From positions 59,664 to 123,663 of the forward strand of contig VXUA01000085.1 in the NCBI GenBank assembly GCA_009837185.1: a stretch of 64,000 bases of DNA. The letters run 5' to 3'. This DNA is from Gammaproteobacteria bacterium (GTDB lineage: Bacteria > Pseudomonadota > Gammaproteobacteria > Pseudomonadales > Azotimanducaceae). Shown in pieces: positions 8,331-18,300 of this stretch. Numbering within the stretch: position 1 is the first letter of the stretch; each line of letters begins with the position of its first letter. The position numbers and the translations under genes were made by a program. The notes beneath the pieces are model-generated. The model had not been told where the DNA came from. It ran no database searches and saw only the letters and a program-made list of their open reading frames with translations.

Positions 8331-9521
8331 ATGCAATTAAACGTATTTGACAGCATAGAATCGCAAATTTTGCGTCCAGAACGGGATCTTCCCTACGTAT
8401 TTGTCGGACGGCATCGAGAACTTCGCGGTTTGGAAAATCATTTCAATGTCGTCTCCAATCGGAAACATGGTTCGTCTGGTTTAGTTCTAGTGTGTGGAAT
8501 TCCGGGTATTGGTAAGACTCAACTGATCGAGAAATTTGCGCGAGAGAAACAGGCATCTGGCGAAGCTCTATGGTTGCGATTACATACGGAAGATTTAACC
8601 GATAGCAGAGTGCTTACTTTACTGCGAGCCGCTCTTCGGCTTAGACAATCCGGATTACGATGGACCGATGTAGAAGTTAGTGTGTTAGGACTGAAAACTA
8701 ACATTGCCCGCGATCAGCAGTGCGAAGACTTGACCGCTGGACTAGATCAGCTCGTGCAAAGCAAGCATAAGCAACCCATCATTGTGACTATTGACGAAGT
8801 CCAGAATCTTCAACAATCAGAGGCTGACATTCTTAGAACATTTCATACCGGAACACCTGATCTTCCAATTATGGTTGTTTGTGCTGGGTTACAGAACTCG
8901 TACTCGGTTTTACAAAAACACGGTCTTTCTCGTTTTGGGGAAGTATTCGAAATAGACTTGCTGGATCAGTCTGACTGTAGTTCAGCGATAGAGCAGATGC
9001 TGGATGTTTGGGGCTGTGTCGTCGATGGAGTAGACCTGGGATCTGTCGCCTTGAAGGTACAAGAACTAGCAAGTTCTACGCAAGGCTTTCCATGCCATTT
9101 ACAGTCGCACCTATCGGCTCTGAAGGCTGTGATACTAGAACGTGGAAAAAAATTTGGCTCGCGGGAAGATTGGAACCAAGTAGACAAAATTTCAAAACAC
9201 AAACGGAACGTGTATTACTCCGGTAGGATCGAAGCCCTGGGCTTTCCGAATGCCGGAGTTGTAATGCACAGAATCGCGAAGCTGTTGAACGAAAGAACGA
9301 ATGGAAACTTCAAAACTGCATCATCAGCGGACATCACAAAGATCCTAAACTTAGTCGAAGAGGACGGAATGGTAGACATCGACAAAGGTAAAGCACTGAT
9401 ACGTATGATCGAGAGTGGGTGCTTGAAGGTCGAGGAATATTCGTTTTACTCGATTCCGATTCCGTCGTTCCAGCAATATTTGCTGTCTCGAATTGACCCG
9501 TTTTCCAAGACTCTCGGCTAG
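8331..9521 (+). CDS. AAA ATPase (AAA_16-like), unknown role
   Basis: This 396-residue soluble protein has Walker A GIPGIGKT at 56-63, and Walker B with the acidic pair in IIVTIDEVQNL (about 145-155). A sensor-like CAGLQNS (about 184-190) follows. The C-terminal part (about 270-396) is helical and looks like a winged-helix or lid region ending in an 'IPIPSFQQYL' segment typical of orphan ATPases of this kind. There are no membrane segments. No effector gene is adjacent on the same strand. Such stand-alone ATPases occur in signalling, plasmid maintenance and defence, and the sequence does not decide between these. The start has no Shine-Dalgarno (see the promoter entry). Confidence 0.7.
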   Translation: MQLNVFDSIESQILRPERDLPYVFVGRHRELRGLENHFNVVSNRKHGSSGLVLVCGIPGIGKTQLIEKFAREKQASGEALWLRLHTEDLTDSRVLTLLRAALRLRQSGLRWTDVEVSVLGLKTNIARDQQCEDLTAGLDQLVQSKHKQPIIVTIDEVQNLQQSEADILRTFHTGTPDLPIMVVCAGLQNSYSVLQKHGLSRFGEVFEIDLLDQSDCSSAIEQMLDVWGCVVDGVDLGSVALKVQELASSTQGFPCHLQSHLSALKAVILERGKKFGSREDWNQVDKISKHKRNVYYSGRIEALGFPNAGVVMHRIAKLLNERTNGNFKTASSADITKILNLVEEDGMVDIDKGKALIRMIESGCLKVEEYSFYSIPIPSFQQYLLSRIDPFSKTLG

Positions 9522-9656
9522 ATCAAGAACTAGTTTTAAAGACTGCTCGGTAGTTGGGCTGATCAACCCATTCGTCGATTGTGGTCAGTAGTTTCGGAAT
9601 TAGTCTGAGACTTACAGTGAGATCTCAAATTCATTTCAGACTAAGCAAAGTCTAGT

Positions 9657-9926
9657 TCAGCCCGTAATGTCGTACAGTATGTCCCTATTAATTTCTTTCA
9701 CCATTCCTGGAATGAGAATCGCGTCGACTATCCACCAAAAGAAGGTGACGACGAGTCCGACTATGGAAAGTGAAAGAATCAACATCGCGACCGCCGAACC
9801 GGTTCTCTCAAGGTAGAATCTATGCCCACCAAAAGGTCCTACGACTCCCCAAAGCACGTAGGTCACCGCGAGAGATTTCTTCTCTTCCTGATACTCCATG
9901 TATTGTTTTAATTCAAGGTCTTCCAT
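9657..9926 (-). CDS. TM2-domain membrane protein
   Basis: The protein has 89 residues from the ATG at 9926. A longer frame starts at 9986, but its extra 20 residues look unlike the family. Two hydrophobic hairpin helices flank the TM2 signature GGHRFYLERTGSA, with WWIVDAILIPGMV in the second helix. TM2 proteins are small inner membrane proteins of unknown biochemical role. The charged N-terminal part (MEDLELKQYMEYQEEKK) is cytoplasmic. The gene is monocistronic and leftward, convergent with the AAA ATPase gene. Confidence 0.8.
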   Translation of the reverse strand: MEDLELKQYMEYQEEKKSLAVTYVLWGVVGPFGGHRFYLERTGSAVAMLILSLSIVGLVVTFFWWIVDAILIPGMVKEINRDILYDITG

Positions 9927-10285
9927 TGCAAAGTCTCCGTCAATAGTTGTTGCATTGTTGCAAGCTCCATATTCTAGACTATGCAACTAGGATATCGATT
10001 ATTGAACCACGTTCGTCAGCGAAACGCCTAGTCCCTTCCCTTCGTACTTTCGTTAGTCCGTTGTAAGAATTCTCTTTTCGAAAATTTCTTGATTAGTCCA
10101 GACCGAACTCAGGGTCAGATACAAAGACGTCTCCCTCAGTGTAGATTGAAGAGTCTTTCTTCTCACTACTCCTGCATTAGTCTTTTGGGAACACAGTGAC
10201 AACGGTGGACAGCAGACTTGGCAGTCTGCGATCGACCAATTCCGTTGATAGAATAGGATTTCTTTGATTCAGTTGGAGCACTGCT

Positions 10286-10354
10286 ATGAAAGCGTTTCTC
10301 GTGGCCGCACTCGCACTCGTTAGTAAAGTCGTGAAACTAGAGGTGTTTAAGTAG
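10286..10354 (+). CDS. 22-codon upstream ORF, in frame with the next gene
   Basis: ATG with GGAG about 6 bases before it opens a frame for MKAFLVAALALVSKVVKLEVFK, ending in TAG directly followed by the GTG start of the gene at 10355 in the same frame. It is either a leader peptide or the true N terminus of that gene interrupted by an amber codon. The rest of 9927-10285 shows no gene. Confidence 0.35.
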   Translation: MKAFLVAALALVSKVVKLEVFK

Positions 10355-10966
10355 GTGTTCGAATTTTTCATCGTATTTCTCGGTGTATACCTGGCGTTCT
10401 TATTGACCGGCTTTCAAGAAGATGTAAGAGAACGCGACATACGCGTACAACACTATGAAAATTTTGTGATTGAACTCGGCACGCTAGCAGAAATGCTTAA
10501 ATTGGAAAAACCTAAACTAGATAAACATATGAAGGTTGTAGAAGAAATCGCTCGTGGAAACCGCCCTAACATTCCTCCGAGTGACTTGTTCTTCGTCTAC
10601 TCAGCGTCGATTCGCGACGCGGCGTTCAACAGCCGACATTTTGAGGCTCTAGATTCCGATATCGTTCGACAGATTATTGACGGAAGTTTCGGTTTGGCAT
10701 ACTTGTCGGAGCTAGTCGAGTCGTTCAATGAAAAGTCCAATGCACTGTTACCTGCGCTAGCGAATCGCGAGGAGTGCTGTTACGCTGAAGATGGTCAGCT
10801 ACTGGAGCATTGGCAATGGTATCCTAGTCTCGTCCAAGCGATCTATAGATTGAATCGGACCGCGCATGACGGTATTCTGAATCGCGCAATCCCTGATTTG
10901 CAGGCAAACATTCGACATATGAAAAACTTACCTCCAAGTGACGCAACATCAGCGAGCGACAATTGA
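10355..10966 (+). CDS. Membrane-anchored protein of unknown function
   Basis: This 203-residue protein has one hydrophobic segment at the very start (about residues 3-19, FFIVFLGVYLAFLL) and then a charged helical body. N-terminal 'FFIVxLGVYLAF' followed by an acidic/aromatic helix is common in marine bacterial proteins of unknown function (DUF6090-like pattern). The assigned start is GTG, immediately after an in-frame TAG; see the upstream ORF. No enzymatic motif is visible. The ABC transporter genes follow 182 bp downstream. Confidence 0.6.
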   Translation: MFEFFIVFLGVYLAFLLTGFQEDVRERDIRVQHYENFVIELGTLAEMLKLEKPKLDKHMKVVEEIARGNRPNIPPSDLFFVYSASIRDAAFNSRHFEALDSDIVRQIIDGSFGLAYLSELVESFNEKSNALLPALANREECCYAEDGQLLEHWQWYPSLVQAIYRLNRTAHDGILNRAIPDLQANIRHMKNLPPSDATSASDN

Positions 10967-11148
10967 GTCATCCTCCTCAACCGTTGCGTTGGAATTTGTT
11001 GAGTTTAATTCTTATCTGTTTCCTCTGTGTTCAGAAATACTTTACAATGTAGAGGGTTAAACACATTGTTTGACGCCAGAGAGAAAGCCGACGGACCGAT
11101 GTCTTTTCGAGACCCGTTGTACGACCTGCTGAGAGGAATCACGCCACT

Positions 11149-12990
11149 ATGAAGATTGTAAAAAACACGCTTATCCTCGCCCTTGCCGTTCTCGTTTGTT
11201 GCGCCGGTATGAGCGATGATGAAGTCAAGACTAAGAAAATGCACGCCACTACTCTAGGCTATGTCCCTAAATACGGCCCTGGCTTCGAACATTTCGATTA
11301 CGTAAATCCAAGCGCACCAAAGGGTGGTACCATGAGATTTGCGGTAATTGGCGGATACGATACATTTAATCCATACACCGCGAAGGGAGACTTCGCGGCG
11401 GGGTTATCTGCAGGCGGAAATTTTTACGAAACACTGATGGTGACTGCCGAAGACGATGTTCAATCGCAATACGGCTTGATCGCAGAATCGCTTGAAGTCG
11501 CGGAGGACTTGTCGTTTGCGATATTTCACTTACGTCCAGAAGCACGTTTCAGTGATGGGACCCTTGTTACTGCAGAAGATGTGAAATTCAGCTTTCATAC
11601 GCTCGTCGACCACGGACACCCGAGATACGCGCATTACTACAAGAATGTGGTTAATGCCATTGTGCTCGACCCGCACTCCATTAAGTTTGAATTTGATGGA
11701 CCACCGAATCGCGAACTTCCCCAAATCGTGGGTCAGGTCGTAGTCTTTCCTAAGGCCTATTGGGAAGATCGGGACTTTGAAAAAACCACACTAGATCCTC
11801 CAGTTTCAAGCGGTCCCTACAAGATCGCATCATTTGAAGCTGGCCGCTATGTTGTACTTGAACGAGACAAGGACTACTGGGGCGAACAGCTACCCGTAAA
11901 TGTCGGGACAAACAACTTTGACTTCCTTCGATACGACTACTATCTAGATGCTGAAGTAGCAGTTGAAGCATTTAAGTCCGGCGAGTACGACATACGATTA
12001 GAGAATTCAAGCTTAAAGTGGGCAACAGCATACGATTTTCCAGCGCTTCATGAAGGAATAGTGAAGAAGGAGCTCTTACGACATGAACGTCCAACGGGGA
12101 TGCAAGCGTTTATCTTCAATATCCGGAAGACAAAATTCCAAGATCCAAGGGTGCGTAGAGCATTAGCGTATTGTTTCGACTTTGAATGGTCGAACGAAAA
12201 GCTTTTCTACGGCCAGTATACGCGGACTACAAGCTACTTTGAAAACTCCGATATGGCTTCTCGAGGCTTGATTTCTGAAGAAGAATACGATGTCTTGAGC
12301 CCATACAAAGACCAGCTACCGGAGGAGGTCTTTACCGAAGAATACACTTTGCCTACCACAGATGGGAGTGGCAATATAAGAGACAATCTCCGTAAGGCAG
12401 TCATGTTGCTAGAAGAAGCCGGATGGACAGTGAAAGACAACAAACTCACGCACGAAGACACAGGCGAAGTAATGGAAATTGAATTTCTCTTGGGCTCCTC
12501 AGGCTTTGAAAGAATTATCACGCCTTTTATCGAAAATTTGAACCGAGTGGGAATCACGGCATCCATAAGAACCGTCGAGCAATCACACTATGTACACCGA
12601 AGGAACAACGAAAGAGACTTTGACATGCTCGTTCATGTCTTCCCTCAATCCCTGTCTCCCGGTAATGAACAGCGAAGCGATTGGGGCTCTGAAGCCGCGG
12701 ATCAAACCGCAACCGATAACCACATTGGAATTAAAAACCCAGTGGTTGATGAAATAATAGAAAAAATCGTGGCGGCGACGACGAGGGAAGAACTGATCGT
12801 TGTTTGTCGCGCACTTGATCGTGTTCTGCTCTGGAACCACTACGTCATCCCGGCGTGGCATATTAACTCATTTCGATTTCTTTGGTGGGATAAATTTGGG
12901 CTACCGGAAACTCGTCCCATCTACACCACCGGAGTTTCGACTTGGTGGTATGATGAAGTCAAGGCAGAGCGCAACGGGTTGGCGAACTAA
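11149..12990 (+). CDS. Peptide ABC transporter substrate-binding protein, YejA-like (SBP family 5)
   Basis: This 613-residue periplasmic binding protein has an N-terminal signal peptide (about 1-20, with a Cys pair at 17-18). It has the family 5 features: PSAPKGGTMRF near the start, FNPYTAKG, a LRPEARFSDGTLVTAEDVKFSF segment (about 125-145), and a C-terminal HINSFRFLWWDKF as in YejA. YejABEF imports oligopeptides such as microcin C. RBS GAGAGGAA lies before the ATG. It is the first gene of the yejA-yejB-yejE group, with 61 bp to the first permease. Other family 5 ligands (dipeptides, murein peptides) cannot be excluded. Confidence 0.85.
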   Translation: MKIVKNTLILALAVLVCCAGMSDDEVKTKKMHATTLGYVPKYGPGFEHFDYVNPSAPKGGTMRFAVIGGYDTFNPYTAKGDFAAGLSAGGNFYETLMVTAEDDVQSQYGLIAESLEVAEDLSFAIFHLRPEARFSDGTLVTAEDVKFSFHTLVDHGHPRYAHYYKNVVNAIVLDPHSIKFEFDGPPNRELPQIVGQVVVFPKAYWEDRDFEKTTLDPPVSSGPYKIASFEAGRYVVLERDKDYWGEQLPVNVGTNNFDFLRYDYYLDAEVAVEAFKSGEYDIRLENSSLKWATAYDFPALHEGIVKKELLRHERPTGMQAFIFNIRKTKFQDPRVRRALAYCFDFEWSNEKLFYGQYTRTTSYFENSDMASRGLISEEEYDVLSPYKDQLPEEVFTEEYTLPTTDGSGNIRDNLRKAVMLLEEAGWTVKDNKLTHEDTGEVMEIEFLLGSSGFERIITPFIENLNRVGITASIRTVEQSHYVHRRNNERDFDMLVHVFPQSLSPGNEQRSDWGSEAADQTATDNHIGIKNPVVDEIIEKIVAATTREELIVVCRALDRVLLWNHYVIPAWHINSFRFLWWDKFGLPETRPIYTTGVSTWWYDEVKAERNGLAN

Positions 12991-13051
12991 TAACAAAGCT
13001 ACTGTGAACGCGATTTGAACCTGTCGAATGAGGTTTGTTGAATAGAGAACG

Positions 13052-14158
13052 ATGTTCGCTTACGTCGTTCGTAGACTGCTACTCATCATCCCAACATTAT
13101 TTGGGATCATGGTGATCAATTTCATCGTGATTCAGTTTGCGCCTGGAGGTCCAATCGAACAGGCCATCTCGGAACTCACTGATCCTGAACTCTCCGTAAC
13201 GGGGCGGATCACGGGTACTGGTGGCGGGGAAGTCCAATCCGAGACGGTAGGAGGAATGGGTTCCGGCGGTAGTTCAAGATACCGCGGCGCCGAAGGCTTA
13301 GACGACGAATTCATCGCAAGGCTCGAAAAGCAATTTGGCTTTGATAAACCGCTTTGGGAGCGGTTCTTTCTCATGATTGGGAACTATCTTAGGTTCGATT
13401 TTGGAGAGAGCTACTTCCGCGATCAAACCGTGGTGGATCTCGTCCTCGAGAAGATGCCAGTCTCGATATCGCTGGGGCTGTGTACCACAATAATCGTGTA
13501 CCTATTCTCGATCCCAATGGGCGTTGGTAAAGCTGTATGGGATGGCTCACCTTTCGATGTCTGGACAAGTGCGGTTGTCATCATTGGGAATGCCATACCA
13601 GCTTTTATGTTCGCAGTGATGTTGATTGTGCTGTTCGCCGGTGGTAGTTACTTCGATTGGTTTCCGTTACAGGGGTTAATCTCCGAGAACCACCAGGAGT
13701 TGTCCTTTTTAGGGAAATTCTTGGATCGCGTTCATCATCTCATCCTCCCAGTCTTCGCCATGGTCATTGGAGGTTTTGCAGCACTAACGTTTCTGACAAA
13801 AAATTCGTTCATTGACCAGATAAATCAACAATATGTGATGACTGCCCGCGCCAAGGGGCTGAAAGAAGGACGAGTTCTGTTCGGTCACGTATTTCGAAAT
13901 TCGATGTTGATTGTGATCGCTGGATTCCCCGGGGCTTTTGTTGGAATCCTGTTTACAGGATCGTTGTTAATTGAAATTATCTTCAATTTAGACGGTCTCG
14001 GCAGGCTCGGTTTTGAAGCGGTTCTCAAACGCGACTACCCGGTGATGTTCGCAACGTTGTATTTCTTCACGCTGTTGGGTCTTGTGATGAATTTGATAGG
14101 AGATCTAACCTATACCTTCGTAGATCCCCGAATCGATTTTGAGAGTCGCGCAACCTAG
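13052..14158 (+). CDS. Peptide ABC transporter permease, YejB-like
   Basis: This 368-residue inner membrane permease has a typical N terminus (first helix LLIIPTLFGIMVINFIV). A long periplasmic loop rich in Gly (about 45-90), as in YejB, lies between helix 1 and the core. The ABC permease EAA-like loop is in TARAKGLKEGRVLFGHVFRN (about 265-285). The stop TAG shares its G with the GTG start of the next gene, which implies translational coupling. It works with YejA-like and YejE-like proteins in importing peptides. Confidence 0.88.
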   Translation: MFAYVVRRLLLIIPTLFGIMVINFIVIQFAPGGPIEQAISELTDPELSVTGRITGTGGGEVQSETVGGMGSGGSSRYRGAEGLDDEFIARLEKQFGFDKPLWERFFLMIGNYLRFDFGESYFRDQTVVDLVLEKMPVSISLGLCTTIIVYLFSIPMGVGKAVWDGSPFDVWTSAVVIIGNAIPAFMFAVMLIVLFAGGSYFDWFPLQGLISENHQELSFLGKFLDRVHHLILPVFAMVIGGFAALTFLTKNSFIDQINQQYVMTARAKGLKEGRVLFGHVFRNSMLIVIAGFPGAFVGILFTGSLLIEIIFNLDGLGRLGFEAVLKRDYPVMFATLYFFTLLGLVMNLIGDLTYTFVDPRIDFESRAT

Positions 14159-15234
14159 TGACTGAGGCATTAACAGCATCGCGTGGTAGTCGGGGGCTTT
14201 TCAAGTTGTCTCCACTGACAAAACGACGGCTCCAAAACTTCAAAAGGAATAAACGCGGCTATTGGTCCTTCTGGATTCTCTTCGCGCTGTTCTTCATTTC
14301 GCTCTTCGCTGAACTGATCGCTAACGATAAACCTTTGATCGTCAGCCATGACGGTGAGCTCTACTTCCCCATATTTCAAAAACCGATTCCAGAGACTACC
14401 TATGGCGGCTTTTTTCAAACAGAAGCTGAGTACCGCGAACAAGAAGTAAAAGACATGATCAATGAAAAGGGTTGGATGTTGTGGCCGCCAATACGCTTTT
14501 CTTATAAGACAGTCAATTTCGGTAGACAGGAGTCTAATCCAGCCAAACCATCCGGCGAAAATCTACTCGGGACTGACGACACCGGGAGGGACGTACTTGC
14601 CAGGGTGATCTATGGATTCCGAATATCGCTTTGGTTTGGGATCATACTCACTGCGCTGTCCTCAATTGTTGGGGTTGCCGCGGGTGCAGTGCAAGGATTT
14701 TTCGGGGGGTGGCTCGATTTGTTGTTCCAACGCTTTATTGAGATCTGGTCTGGTATGCCGCGGTTGTTCTTGTTAATCATCCTCGCGAGCATATTCAATC
14801 CAAGCTTCTGGCTGCTGCTCGGTCTGCTACTACTGTTTGAGTGGATGTCTTTAGTTGGTGTCGTCCGCGCAGAGTTCCTACGTACGCGGAACTTTGAGTA
14901 TGTTCGCGCTGCCAAAAGTTTAGGAGTCAACAATACAGTGATCATGTTTAAACACGTCCTACCGAATGCAATGACGGCTACACTGACGTTTCTGCCGTTC
15001 GTGATGATTGGTTCGATCACGGCATTGACTTCGTTGGACTTCTTGGGATATGGACTACCACCAGGATCTCCGTCACTAGGAGAATTACTTAACCAAGGAA
15101 AGAATAATCTGCAAGCACCTTGGTTGGGTCTGACTTCCTTTTTTGTTTTAGCGATCATGCTAAGCTTGTTGATATTTATAGGTGAAGCTGTGCGCGACGC
15201 GTTCGATCCTCGCAAGATGTTTCAAAACGCGTAA
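14158..15234 (+). CDS. Peptide ABC transporter permease, YejE-like
   Basis: This 358-residue second permease starts at GTG, overlapping the yejB-like stop by one base. The first membrane helix is around 40-57. A large periplasmic insertion with 'YTGGFFQ'-like and WMLWPPIRFSY elements is typical of YejE. The GTDDTGRDVLARVIYGFR segment (about 140-157) and the EAA loop at AAKSLGVNNTVIMFKHVLPNA are conserved. The expected fourth gene, the double ATPase yejF, does not follow: the next gene is a secreted metalloprotease. The ATPase must be supplied from elsewhere. Confidence 0.88.
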   Translation: MTEALTASRGSRGLFKLSPLTKRRLQNFKRNKRGYWSFWILFALFFISLFAELIANDKPLIVSHDGELYFPIFQKPIPETTYGGFFQTEAEYREQEVKDMINEKGWMLWPPIRFSYKTVNFGRQESNPAKPSGENLLGTDDTGRDVLARVIYGFRISLWFGIILTALSSIVGVAAGAVQGFFGGWLDLLFQRFIEIWSGMPRLFLLIILASIFNPSFWLLLGLLLLFEWMSLVGVVRAEFLRTRNFEYVRAAKSLGVNNTVIMFKHVLPNAMTATLTFLPFVMIGSITALTSLDFLGYGLPPGSPSLGELLNQGKNNLQAPWLGLTSFFVLAIMLSLLIFIGEAVRDAFDPRKMFQNA

Positions 15235-15317
15235 ACGCTGGCCCGTCGACTATTTCACAATGTCGCTGTTTTTTTGCTGTACCAGCTTCGTACTCACCCG
15301 CGGTTCGTGGAGGCGCA

Positions 15318-18300
15318 ATGAATACGCGACACACTGTGCTAAATATGCGAAGTACTATTTCTAGCTTCTGCGCGTTGGTACTCGCTTTCACTTTCGCTTT
15401 CGCTAGTCCCAGCATTTTCGCGAACGCGAATCGCATCTATATCGAGTGTCCTTGTACGTTCGAGCGCACTGAAGATGGTCGTTTAAAAATAGAAATGGCC
15501 TTCCGTAGCTTTCGAGAGCAAGACACACCACGGGTTCGGGTAGATGCATTTTTCTACTTGAACAAGAACGACATTTATGGGTACCATGCCGGTACAGTCC
15601 TAATCGGCGAGACGATTCCGGCTAACGGTACCGCCAAGAAACAAACCTATTACGGTACGTTTTCGTCCTCTGTCGACATTTCTCCGACGTTTCAGAAGTC
15701 AGGGTACCTACGGTTCGTTCTATATCGCAATTGGAATCGGTCGGGTGGTTATCAAGATCGAGTCGTAGCTGGGGAAGCTACTCCTTTATCGGCACCGTTC
15801 TCAGTCGACGCGATTGATTATCTCACCGATTCTGATGAAGACGGAGTGAGTGACTTAAACGAACTCGAACAAGGATCTGATCCACTGGATCCAAATAGCA
15901 AACCAGAGAACGCTGAAATCGATGTGCTAGCTCTTTACAGTCCGGGTTTTGCGGCGGCTCATCAAGGCGATCCTTACACAAGAATCCGACACTTCATGGC
16001 GGTTACCAATTCGATCCTAAAGAACAGCGACATCACCGCGCGGTTCCGATTGGTCGGAATGCAACCCGTTGAGATTAATGACTATTACAACTTCGCGTCA
16101 ATCAATATTTTTGATTATGACAAGGAGGGCGACCGACATGGCGCGGATATGGCTGTTGTGTATATGGGAGCACTTGACGCCCCAAAGTACATCTGTGGCT
16201 ACACGTACCTCAACGGAATTGGGATGAAGGGATATATGCCAATCCAACATGACCGCCTCTACACTGCCTACGTCATTACCGGATGTCAAAACTATGTCAC
16301 TGCACACGAACTTGGGCACATACTTGGTTTGGGTCATTCTGAATTTCAGAATGAAGTAGGATCGTGGCGGTTCGCTCGCGGTCACTCAGTGGCGCAACAG
16401 TTTTATACCGTGATGTCATACGGAACACGCGGTGGTTTCAAGAGTAGTGTGTTCTCGAATCCTGACGTAGACTCGTGTATTTGGCACGACTGTGGAGTCG
16501 AAATCGAAGACGAATTTGCCGCACACGCCACGCTCGCGATTAACACTGTGCAATGGCAGTTCGAAGCGATTCGCGAATCCAAATTAGACTCCGATGGTGA
16601 TGGATTTGTGGACGACGTGGACGCTTTACCAAACGATCCCAATGATTGGATTGACACTGACGGTGACGGCTTAGGTGACTTTGCTGACACCGACGATGAC
16701 GACGATGGTATCCCCGACGCCTACGACGCCTATCCTTTAGATCCGACGGAAATTCTGGACTCTGATTTGGATGGAGTTGGCAACAATGCAGATGCCTTCC
16801 CGTTTGATCCGACCGAGACTGCAGATACGGATGGAGATGGGGTCGGAGACAACGCAGATCGATTTCCGCTAGATCCCAACGAAACCGCCGACACCGACGG
16901 CGATGGCGTGGGGGACAATTCCGACGTCTTTCCAGACGATCCTGATGAAGCCTACGACACTGACGATGATGGCATTGGAAACAACGCGGACACTGACGAC
17001 GACGGTGACGGTACCCTAGATGAGCATGACCCGTTTCCACTCAATCCAAGTAAGAATGACTTGCGTTCATATCAACTTGCTGGCGAAGTCCGCCACGACC
17101 GCTTTGGACATGCTATAACTGCGTTCGGCGATATCAATTACGACAATCACCAGGAATTTGCCATTGGTACTCCTGAGTACGACTACAACGAACAAAAGAA
17201 TTCGGGGGCAGTCTACATTTTTTCCAGTAAGGACTTCAAGACTCTCGATTCAGCTGATGGCTCGGTGGACCAATCGATCAGTGCGAAACACTGGATGCAA
17301 GGTACGAGTTCGTGGAAGTTCGTGATCGACAGCGAGGATTCAAAACTCGGTTCGACCGTAGCCGTAGCCGACGTGGACGGTGATGGTAATAAGGAACTCG
17401 TGATTGCAGCCACTAGTGCTTTGAACGACGACGGTCTATCTTTCGGAGCGGTTTATATCCTGCACACAGAGGACTTCCAAGTGCTTGACCAAGCAGATAG
17501 TAAAGAAGACCGATTGATCGATGTTGAACAGTACGGCGCGGGTGCTAAGTCGATCAAACTGTCGAATACCACGGCAGAAAGCAATTTAGGTGTGAGTCTC
17601 TCGGTCGCGGATCTTGACGGTAATGGGAAAGACGATCTTCTAATAGGCGCGGATCGGTATGCGGATGATGGAGGCGTCGCTTACGTAATTCTTGACTCGA
17701 TGTTGCGAACCGACGATGAACAGTCTTCAACTCGTAACGCAAAAATCAATGTCGATACATCAATCTCTCCAACTGGACTTTGGCGTATTGATGGTGACCC
17801 AGGTGATCGTCTCGGTAGCAGCTTATCAATTAACGGTGATTTCGATGGCGACGGAACTAATGAAATCACTATCGGCGCCCGTCATTATGGGAATAGCGAT
17901 CTTGGCGCAGTGTTTATCACTCCATTCAAGAAACTGCAGGAAATTGATCGTGCTGACGGCGTTGAGGACGGTGTTCTCGATTACCTCAATTTTTCGATCG
18001 TGCGCGATACCTACACCATAGAAGCAGACCACCCAGCAATTGAATCAGGAATCGACGTACAAGCAAACGGTGACATGGATGGCGACGGGAAAGATGAACT
18101 ACTCGTAGAAGTGGAAAGTCTGGGTGTGTTGTACGTAATCTCGGGACAGGATTTAGCCGGCGCTGACCTCGCCGATTCGTTAATTGATCATCGTGTTTTG
18201 CTCGATCTAGCAAGAGAACAACCGAGTTCATACATGATTCGTGGGTTACGGCATTCTTCTGAATATTCCGCAAACTTTACCGCTGACGTTGACTTTGACA

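Noticed and set aside
10177..10371. Leftward 64-codon frame
   Set aside because: Overlaps the start of the rightward gene at 10355 and its upstream ORF; no ribosome binding site or motif.
12990..13051. Possible terminator between the YejA-like and YejB-like genes
   Set aside because: No stable hairpin with a T tract is present; the genes are probably one transcript.
14610..15215. Leftward frame of 201 codons
   Set aside because: Antisense to the YejE-like permease, which has clear family motifs over its whole length.
16540..17040. Leftward frame of 166 codons rich in Arg, His and Cys
   Set aside because: Complement of the acidic calcium repeats of the metzincin; the repeat-like composition comes from the GAC/GAT-rich codons.
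16560..17050. Short spaced DNA repeats that could suggest a CRISPR-like array
   Set aside because: They are in-frame protein repeats (DTDGDGxGDNxD) of unequal spacing with no palindromic direct repeat or cas genes.
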